The notes beneath the pieces were generated by a model. The model was not told the origin of the DNA, did not search any database, and saw nothing but the letters and a program-made list of their open reading frames with translations. From positions 521,501 through 585,500 of the forward strand of contig JACVVK020000369.1 of NCBI GenBank assembly GCA_018292915.2: DNA of 64,000 nucleotides. Reading direction: 5' to 3'. Position numbers and translations under genes: made by a program. This document shows, piece by piece, positions 55,591 through 64,000 of the stretch; within the stretch, counting starts at the first letter, position 1; each line of letters starts with the position of its first letter. This DNA comes from Batillaria attramentaria (taxonomy: Eukaryota; Mollusca; Gastropoda; Batillariidae).

Positions 55591-57198
55591 ATGGAAACAA
55601 CTGACCGGGCTTGTCAGACCAATCTTGGTTTTGGAAGAGAGACGTCAAGTTGTTTTCTTTGAAATCTATGACGTTTTCCTCATTGGAATGACGCATAATA
55701 CATTTGACGTAATAACTTTGACTCGGATACAATTCTTGCAATGAAAGCAGCCCCATGAAAATTGAAGTGTTGCTGCTGCGCAGTGTAAAGATCGAATTTA
55801 TACCGGCTCAATGTGTTTAACAGACAAGTCTGCGCGGCGAACGTTTTTTCACTATGTGTTATGTCTGCTGCGCGCGCGCGCACACAGACACACACAGACA
55901 TACGCGCGCGCGCACGCACGCACGCACGCAGACTTGCGCGAGCCGCGTTTGTGCATGTGCTCCATTGAGACCTATGTGGTGTTCTCTCACTCTACTATGC
56001 TATTGAGTGAGAGTCAGTGGGAAAAACAAAGCTCACTACATCAATGAAACTCCCGCTTTCCCCGTCTACAAATAGAGAACTTCCGAAAAGTGACGACACA
56101 CCCCCACGTCAATCAAACATGACGTCGGCAAACTGACGCTGATACAGTTTTGCGTCAGTGCGCGTGTGCCTTTTCTGCGATGTTTGTGAGGCGTGTGGCT
56201 TGTGTAAAGGAAATGTGCTTCGAGTACAAATTTTCGAGTCAACTGACGACAACGGCTGCAGTGAATTTTTCTAATTTTTTTGTATATTTTTTATGGCACC
56301 CCAGGCTCATTATCTATGTATAGTAGGAGCGATTTTGAGATCTAAAGTGTGTTCACCAGCACTTTCATCAGGTACGGTTTACGCCAAAAGTATAAAAGCG
56401 ACAACCTCCAAAATTCACTTTGTTGAGAGTCCGTATTCATGCTATCTATGTCCAAAAAATGGAGTGGTTTAGGTAAATATTACGCCTTTAAACGCCAGAA
56501 AACCACTTTTTCTAAAAAGGGCGATAACTCGCAAATCATGTGAGCAATCATACCTGGATCGGGCCTTCTATTCAACAATCTTGATTCATTTAGAAACCCC
56601 AAATTTGAAATCGATCGGTTCAGTATTTTCGGAGAAATAGGCATCTGAACTGGGTTCACATGCAATGTCAACTCAGGCTCGGTTTACATGAAAACTATAA
56701 GAGCGACCATTTTCTAGTAGTGACTCTGTTCAGAGTCCGTATTCAAGCTATCTACTGCCAAAAAATTGAGTGATTTAAATAAATATTACGCCTGTACACG
56801 AAAGACAACCAACTTGTCTCGAAAGGGCGATAACTCCCAAATCACGTAAGCAATCATCACACGCTTGAATCGTCTAATGTAACATTTTGATATATTTGGA
56901 TACCCCAAATTTGAAGCCATTCGGTTGAGTATTTTCCAAGAAACGGGCCTGGACACAATTCACACACACACAGCCGCACAGCCGCACACACATCCGCACA
57001 GACGGCATTCACTGAGGAGGAGAAGTGCGTTCAGAACATCATACGCGTCAGCATCGGAGACGCACGCTTCTTACGTCATTGTCAGAGTTACACTTGCAAA
57101 ATCGTCTCTGCGGGAGATCGGCAGTGACGTGCGTTTGTACCACAGATGCTTGCCTATGAACGTGGAAATTTTAGCCCGTCCTATTATGTTGTTTCCAT
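55591..57198 (-). repeat. Repeat A, copy 6 (full length, minus strand)
   Basis: 1,608 bp from ATGGAAACAACTGACCGG to GTTGTTTCCAT, the exact inverse of copy 2 at 28135-29743 with scattered substitutions. Adjacent at 57183-57213 is the palindrome seen at the other copies. It confirms the element's two ends independently of copy 2. Confidence 0.88.
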
Positions 57199-57351
57199 TA
57201 CTATGGAAACAACATAAAAAGCATGCAACCAATGGTTCATGACTGGCTCTGCAGGTTAGATACAGAGACCAGCAGGCAGTGCATTTTGTTCATGCATGAC
57301 TGACTTTCCACACTCATCCTCCCATTCACACTATGCCCCTCAGTCTACGTG

Positions 57352-57386
<35 letters not shown>

Positions 57387-57771
57387 CAACTTCCTCTACT
57401 CACATACTAACCTGTACACACAATCACCAAATACTAATTAACTAATATACTAAAAACTATTTAGTTACTTATTACTGATAGTAAATAATTATAGAAAGAA
57501 TTCACTCTGCCACATCCACCACCATTGTTGTCCTCGTTATTAAGCACGGACACTAAAAACTCGAAAAAACTTATGAAACGGACAGACGGAAACCACATAA
57601 TCACTCATCATACACTCTACCATAACTCATGTACTGAAGCACGACTAAACTAACGATTTACTAAACTGCTTTACGAATACACAACTGTCTACTGTACTCT
57701 TACATTAGAAGTATAACATGACACTATATGGCAGGGGCACTATTCACTCACTGGTCTTCCAACCGTTCTCA
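57199..57771. other. AT-rich sequence, possible 3' end of the minus-strand Gypsy
   Basis: Includes a (GT)n run at 57355-57385 and sequence rich in CTAA/TTAC. Downstream of the pol tail on the minus strand, so it could contain an LTR, but no second LTR is available for comparison. Confidence 0.35.
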
Positions 57772-59080
57772 GTCTAACTGGACTATTATTTTCAAAATCA
57801 GCGAGGAAATAGCTGCGACTATTTCACTTGGCATTTCTCTGAAAATACCTGACTTAACCAAGTCCTCCAGACGATCAACTTTCTTTTCCCAGTCTGACTT
57901 AGCGACTTGCTGGGCCAACACAAACTCGTTTGATCTCTGCCATGCAGGGCGCTGCCTGACACGGGTAGACCTTCCTCGATGTCAGTGCTATCTGCATCAT
58001 CTACATCATCCCCCTCAACACTGACTACTCTGTTTCCATCATCTTTTCTCCGATCGCCTACTTTGTGACCACTGGGACTACTTAACCCCCTGCCATCTCC
58101 AAGAACAGGTCGATGACCGTCATCACCGTTAAGGTTGGTAGGATCCCTGTCTACAACAACAGAACCACGATCGTCACCGGGATGCTGCTGAGAACCTTTA
58201 TGACTCTCCTGTCCCTGCTCCGTCTCAACAGTCTGTGGCGCTGATGAGCTAGTGTTATCAACTTGGGGTATGGGACTGCCATGGCTTTCTTCACTTCAAC
58301 TATCACTTCATCTCCTTATCCACTGTACTCTCGTCACCTTCAGTATCTCGAACTGAGGGTTAGTTCTCGTCTCGTCGGGAAGCCTTGTGACGTCTTGAGC
58401 GGGGTGCTGGTACAGGTTTACTGCGTGCTGGCGGAACTGAGACGCTTGACGTAGTAGTAGAACTTGTATCACTTCTCTTCACCTGACGCTCGTCAATGGG
58501 TAGGGAGCCGATCGGTAACAGGTGATTCCTGTGCAGAGTCCTCTTGCACTTCTGATCTGTCTCTTTTCTCACTACGTACACCGGGATGTCGGCATTGGGC
58601 TGAGACTCGACCAAGTACGGATCGCCCTCCCACTTGTCGCTGAGTTTGTGCTTCCCTTCAAAGGCCAGGATGCGCACAAGAACTCGATCCCCAGGTTGTA
58701 ATACGGCTCCTCTTGTTCTGATGTCGTAGTTAGCCCTCTGCTTGCGACGGGCTTCGTTAGCAACCTTGATCGCTGTGTCGTACGATTTCTTAAGGCGCTG
58801 TCTCAAGTCGGCAACGTACGCAATGTGATCTTGAGTCTCTTTGTCACGATGCAGTCCGAAGAACAGATCGATGGGTAGGCGGGGCTCACGTCCAAACGTC
58901 AGATAGAAGGGCGCGTATCCTGTACTTTCATGTCTGGTACAGTTGTAGGCATGGACAAGAGGTGCAACTGAACGGTGCCAGTGTGTCTTCATGTCCGGCT
59001 CCAGCGTTCCCAGCATGCCTAACAGTGTTCTGTTGAAGCGCTCCGTCATCCCGTTACCCATCGGCTGGTATGGCGTTGTT
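57772..59080 (-). pseudogene. Gypsy pol: integrase C-terminal half
   Basis: Minus-strand frame from about 59080. It begins inside the integrase core just before the catalytic Glu (PMGNGMTERFNRTL) and has the AYNCTRHESTGYAPFYLTFGR block typical of Gypsy integrases. The C-terminal SH3-like domain follows (LQPGDRVLVR, SDKWEGDPYLVE, HRNHLLPIG), with a basic tail stopping near 58360. Decayed frames continue to about 57772 (ending NEFVLAQQVAKSDWEKKVDR). Everything upstream of 59080 is missing. A third Gypsy family in this window, distinct from 3440-8569 and from the 2710/8570 element. Confidence 0.8.
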
Positions 59081-59386
59081 CAACTTTTCTCTATTTACTT
59101 ACATATTGAAACAGATGATGTTTTTCTTGGTATTTGTGTGTGTCTGTGTGCTTTTTTAAAATGAAAAGAGAGCGACAGAGACAACGAGAGGAAAAAAAGC
59201 CAAGTATCCATTTTGAAGTTGTGTCATTTTGCAGCGTACCCACCACCCACTCCACTCCCCCCCCCCTCTCTCTCTCTCCCTTTCTCTTTTTCTGTACGTG
59301 CGCAGTACCCATGTGGTTCAAAAACGGTGGATAGGGTTAACTCGATTATCAGGTATTCAATAAAGAACCTCCCCGACTTACTGTGG

Positions 59387-59470
<84 letters not shown>

Positions 59471-60835
59471 CGAAATAAGAATCTGTTTCACTATGTGAGT
59501 GATTCTCCATTTTCACCACTTTTTGAATGCGTGGTCCCTGTCTTTACGCTCCTTAATCGGCAATAGAAAATTGTCTGTGTTTTGATGAGAACGTAAGCTA
59601 TTATAGTCTTAAATTACTTTTCACGCTCTTTTGAATGCAATTTGTTTGAAGTTTGTAGCTATTGTCTTACGCCAGCTATAGTTAGTTTTCTGTGTGCTAA
59701 CAAACACAGATTTGGCCTCTACGCGAATATCTTGCCTCTTTTCTGCTGCGAGCGGCCATTGCTTTCTTTGCGGGCCGCGCTGGGCGCATAAAGAGCCGCG
59801 AGCGACGGTTCGCTGCACGCTCACACTCTCGCTCTCAGCCCTGCCGCTTGTGACTGCGTTTGTTTTGTACCCTGCTTGTTGTTTTCCTGTTGTAATAAAA
59901 CTCATGTCATAGCGACCGCTGTGTTTGCCCCCCTGCCTGCTCCCTGGGCACCCGGTTACAAACGTTCTAACTGACTGACTCTCTGTCTAAACCAGGAGTA
60001 TAAATTTACTTAACCGTTAATTTACATAACTGTTCCGACTAGTACTTTTAACTATCAGATCTCTTAAAATACATCAAACTATATAGCACAAGTATCTTCC
60101 TACAGTTCTCTGGTCATTAGAATGAGACACAGTCACCGTTTATCTGAAGACTAATTCCATGTCCGAATTCCGTGGTTTCAAACACAGTTCACAATTAATC
60201 CAATACAAAATCCCAGTTTCTTCTCAATGCACATAGTTCCAAAGAGAAGAAGTATCCAGTAACAGGTCCAACACTGGTCGCAATATAACAAAAATTAATA
60301 ACTCCGGAGGCTGAGCAGGAAGATGAGGACTATAGCGAGGATACGAGTGTATTTCTCTTTTTTTTTTTACCCCTCACTGACGTCTGCACTGCCAGTCGTT
60401 AGGAATAAGTAATGTTGGGCTTCACCTGCGAACTAGTTTATTGTGCCTAGGAGGTAATAAGTTGCAATATTTGCTGTATATGCGCTATTTATCTTTGTTT
60501 TACCTAGTTGTAATTTCTATTTGCTTTCTATGCTTTTTGGTAATCAGTAGTTCGATAAATTAGCCTGAAGGTGCAGCGTCTCCTGCATGACCTAGGTTTA
60601 TACTGCTCCGTAGACCTGTTTGCATCACTTGTCCAACGTTACTTTCAAGTAGTGCAGACACACTCTGCGGCGAATTAGTCTTTGTGGCTTGCGCGGCGTT
60701 AAGTCCTAAAAACTCACTCACTCACTCCTCCCTGACATCTCACCATCATTCTTTGTTACTATCGTTTCACACTAAAACTACCCCTCCCCTCCTGTTTCAT
60801 TACATTTTTTTTTTTTTAGATGTCCATCACGTGTG
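59081..60835. other. Simple repeats and unique sequence; LINE-type 3' tail at 60660-60726
   Basis: Contains TC-rich sequence (59250-59290) and the long CA tract below. Near 59895 an AATAAA lies in a G+C-richer block (59690-59960) that could be an LTR or promoter remnant, without proof. 60680-60726 (GCGCGGCGTTAAGTCCTAA plus ACTC repeats) resembles the LINE 3' end at 46128. No coding region supported. Confidence 0.45.
59388..59468. repeat. (CA)n microsatellite, longest in the window
   Basis: About 40 uninterrupted CA dinucleotides. Confidence 0.98.
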
Positions 60836-61001
60836 GGGGGAGCCGGGGTGGTCGAATGTTAGAGCGTTGGACTTCTAATGCTCGGGTCGTGAGTTCGATC
60901 CCGGCTGGGGCGAAATATTTTGTGCTGGCTTTTTCATCGTTGCCCCGTCTTTGATATCACCCTATGTGGTGGAAAAGGACGTTAAACCCCCAAACACCCA
61001 C
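60836..61001 (+). mobile_element. tRNA-derived SINE (family 1), copy 3
   Basis: Nearly identical to the copy at 26642-26808, with one change in the A box (TGGTCGAATGT). Flanked by a perfect 13-bp target duplication CCATCACGTGTGG (60823-60835 and 61002-61014). It is the best-defined copy and fixes the ends of the family. Confidence 0.93.
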
Positions 61002-61014
61002 CCATCACGTGTGG

Positions 61015-61883
61015 TGGGGCGTTAAGTAACGGTTTGATTTGTCAGACAGTTCCATTGCACTTCTGAACTGTTTCAAGCAGTTCCGTCGCACCCAGGAACT
61101 GTTTATTTGACTGCATAACTGAATGGAACAAGGATACATCAAATCAAATAAGACTCTTTATCGTCTATGGGATATCTAACGTCACCATATAGATGTTTGT
61201 ATGGTTTGCGGAAAAAATGACAACTGTTCAGTTTGATGTTCGTTAGATATAATTATCTTTGTTTTCATTCATTCGAAACTGTATGTTGCGAGCATGGCTG
61301 TGTCTTTTTGTTTGTGTTTGTTTGTATGTTGTAAGATAACAGCTGTATTGTTCTTTTCAGTGAAGACTGAGTGAGACAGAGTTCATATTGTGTTTTAGTA
61401 ATGTAAATCTGTTTCCCGTGATCCAGAAGTTTCTATTGTTATCACGAGTATTCGAGAAGTAGTGATTTTTTTTTTTGACTGTAGCCTATTTTGCCTCGGG
61501 CGGCGGCATGCACTTAGTGTCAAGGGTTCAGTCGCTGTCACACTCCATTTGCATTCGACCAAGCCACGCAAGCTTCCATCATGCATACCACGTTCTCACA
61601 CACATGCACACGTCCCACGACATAAACAAAGGCAAGGGTTTTGTACACACACATTACATACCAGAAACCGAGTGACAAGATACAAAAACCAATACAAATT
61701 ACCACCGGCCAAGACCGCGCTGACAGCGTCCGACGGGTGGATTTACTACTTTAGGTAACGCTGCCGTTACCTGGAGACCTAATTACAACTGTCTGTGGCT
61801 CACTACTAAGAATGCCCGGATGCCATACTTATGACCGTGTGAGTCTGCCTTGCGTGGTCCCTGCCGGACGACGACCAAGAGCT
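61015..61883. other. No recognisable feature
   Basis: Unique AT-rich sequence. A short GGTAACG-CTG-CCGTTACC palindrome lies at 61755-61772, just before repeat E copy 2. Open frames at 61462-61758 show no domain. Confidence 0.45.
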
Positions 61884-62815
61884 GGGCGGCAACTCCCCCC
61901 TGGCGACGTTCCCGGATCCCAGCTGTCCTGAGATGTCCAACGAAGTCCCAGAGAAGTAATACGGGCGATCCACGACCCCCAGGGTTCCTCTAGCGACGTG
62001 GTGCACCGCACGTCCACGGAACGAGGTTCAGCTCCCTGCCGAAAAAGAGTGCCCCCGCTCTCAAGGCTCTGTTACTTGTAGCACCGGCTGTGCGCCATCA
62101 GACTAGGAAGTCACTTCAGCTTGACACCGACCGAGCGCTGTCGCTTCGTCTGCTGCTGTCCTGACGAAGGCCCACCGCAGACTGCTGTCGCATAGAGAAC
62201 ATTCGTTGTAATACAAGTGTTGATAACATTACACACGTCGTATAGTATGCATTCCGGCATTCAGTTTACTCCCGAGCCACAGTAAAAATACAACTGTTAT
62301 AATACTACTTTCTGGCAATTCTACCAACAAGTCTTTCCAAGACAATATCCTAACACTTCCCCCCAACAAGGGCGAACTGGAGCTACTGGTGACAGTACCG
62401 AAAAAAACAATCCCTCTGGAGTCTAGGGCTGTCATGCCTTACCCCCTAAAACCCCCTGAATATATAGCTAGAGGTGTATATCACGTGTCAATACAAACTA
62501 GCGGTCACGTGATAAACATTACACTAACGGGCCAATGGCAATAGCGTAACACAGAATTCACAACACACACTCGTTGCACAAATCACGACAAACACACTAA
62601 ACATTGGCATCAATGTACGCGGCACTCTGTCCGCGACACCATATAGAACACCATTGACGCGTTTTATAGAGCGAGGAAAACAAGCCCTTACGTAACGGGA
62701 GAGCAGCTAGGCGATTTATAGGTCAAGGCCTCTCAGGAGGTGCTACATTTGCTAGACAAGATGGCGGCTGTACGGATGATGCGACTCGGCGCGATGTTTG
62801 ATGATGGCAGTTTTT
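61884..62815 (+). repeat. Repeat E, copy 2
   Basis: 932 bp almost identical to 16285-17203. The main difference is an extra CGTATAGTATG-like insertion near 62240. It ends in GATGGCAGTTTTTATGTCGTTTCCAT, so here the right end joins repeat A through the palindrome. Confidence 0.9.
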
Positions 62816-62832
62816 ATGTCGTTTCCATAGTA

Positions 62833-64000
62833 ATGGAAACAACATAATAGGACGGGCTAAAATTTCCACGTTCATAGGCAAGCATCTGTGGTACAAACGC
62901 ACGTCACTGCCGATCTCCCGCAGAGACGATTATGCAAGTGTAACTCTGACAATGACGTAAGAAAACCTGCGTCATCGATGCTGGCATGTATGCTGTTCCG
63001 AACGCGCTTCTCCTCCTCACTGAGTGCCGTCTGTGCGGATGTGTGTGCGGCTGTGTGTGTGTGAATTGTGTCCAGGCCCGTTTCTTCGAAAGTACTCAAC
63101 CGAATGGCTTCAAATTTGGCGTATCCAAATATATCAAAATGTTACATTAGACGATTCAAGCGTGTGATGATTGCTTAAGTGATTTGGGAGTTATCGCCCT
63201 TTTGAGACAAGTTGGTTGTCTTTCGTGTACAGGCGTAATATTTATTTAAATCACTCAATTTTTTGGCAGTCGATAGCTTGAATACGGACTCTGAACAGAG
63301 TCACTACTAGAAAATGGTCGCTCTTATAGTTTTCATGTAAACCGAGCCTGAGTTGACATTGCATGTGAACCCAGTTCAGATGCCTATTTCTCCGAAAATA
63401 CTGAACCGATCGATTTCAAATTTGGGGTTTCTAAATGAATCAAGATTGTTGAATAGAAGGCCCGATCCAGGTACGTGTGCACACATGATTTGCGAGTTAT
63501 CGCCCTTTTCAAAAAAAGTGGCTTTCTGGCGTTTAAAGGCGTAATATTTACTTAAACCACTCCATTTTTGGGACATAGATAGCATGAATAAGGACTCTCA
63601 ACTGAGTGAATTTTGGAGGTTGTCGCTTTTATACTTTTGGCGTAAGCCGTACCTGATGAAAGTGCTGGTGAACACACTTTAGATCTCAAAATCGCTCCTA
63701 CTATACATAGATAATGAGCCTGGGGTGCCATAAAAAATATACAAAAAAATTAGAAAAATTCACTGCAGCCGTTGTCGTCAGTTGACTCGAAAATTTGTAC
63801 TCGAAGCACATTTCCTTTACACAAGCCACACGCCTCACAAACATCGCAGAAAAGGCACACGCGCACTGACGCAAAACTGTATCAGCGTCAGTTTGCCGAC
63901 GTCATGTTTGATTGACGTGGGGGTGTGTCGTCACTTTTCGGAAGTTCTCTATTTGTAGACGGGGAAAGCGGGAGTTTCATTGATGTAGTGAGCTTTGTTT
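62833..64000 (+). repeat. Repeat A, copy 7 (continues past the window)
   Basis: Begins ATGGAAACAACATAATAGG and follows copy 2 through both modules of about 300 bp to the GGGGAAAGCGGGAGTTTCAT segment at the window end, so it is probably full length. Confidence 0.88.

Noticed and set aside
59580..59960. Possible LTR or promoter with AATAAA near 59895
   Set aside because: No matching second copy, primer-binding site or adjacent coding region, so it stays an unproven block.
1..64000. CRISPR arrays, prokaryotic operons, rRNA genes, viral genomes
   Set aside because: No short-repeat/unique-spacer pattern, no bacterial gene layout and no rRNA sequence were seen; the regular repeats present are minisatellites and transposons.

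Overview
This is eukaryotic, non-coding-rich DNA. There are no operons or ribosome binding sites. GT/CA and GA/TC microsatellites are abundant, and almost everything recognisable is a transposable element or its debris. My best guess is a marine lophotrochozoan, most likely a mollusc. That is an inference from the mix of two-zinc-knuckle Gypsy elements, CR1/L2-like LINEs (one carrying a 2A peptide), tRNA-derived SINEs ending in a GTTAAAC-type tail, and Helitron-like repeats with TGACCTTGA arrays. No species can be named from the sequence.

The only convincing host coding sequence is three small plus-strand exons at 22807-22926, 42816-42932 and 48712-48831. Each encodes one complete LDL-receptor class A module, is flanked by AG/GT splice sites and is phase 1-1, so they could splice together in frame. 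Exons 1 and 3 lie in paralogous intron sequence, so a gene grew here by duplicating a cassette exon while its introns filled with repeats. The rest of the gene is outside the window or not visible.

Layout. 1-2.4 kb: Helitron-like repeat, SINE and an inverted-repeat MITE. 2.4-12.7 kb: a decayed minus-strand Gypsy element split by a younger plus-strand Gypsy (3440-8569, 314-bp LTRs, 5-bp target duplication GAGTC), with a 36-bp minisatellite replacing the start of the older gag. 12.9-18.6 kb: dispersed repeats A, C, D, E and F and a SINE. 19.2-21.2 kb: a 0.5-kb poly(A) SINE and a second Helitron-like copy. 21.6-28 kb: LDLa exon 1, a decayed LINE with an ATTC tail and a SINE. 28.1-42.1 kb: a higher-order array in which repeat A (1.6 kb), a THAP/D block and an R block recur, with later insertions of Harbinger, hAT-like, MULE-like and Gypsy elements whose empty sites survive in sister copies. 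42.1-49 kb: LDLa exons 2 and 3, an unknown candidate exon, an inverted repeat F and a possible hammerhead ribozyme core. 49-55 kb: two LINEs back to back, the first with a 2A sequence. 55.6-64 kb: repeat A on the minus strand, a Gypsy pol tail, a SINE, a second repeat E and repeat A running off the end.

The retroelement genes supply what copy-and-paste needs (Gag, protease, RT, RNase H, integrase or endonuclease), but every autonomous element here carries at least one visible break. The value of the window is the relative history of insertions it records.
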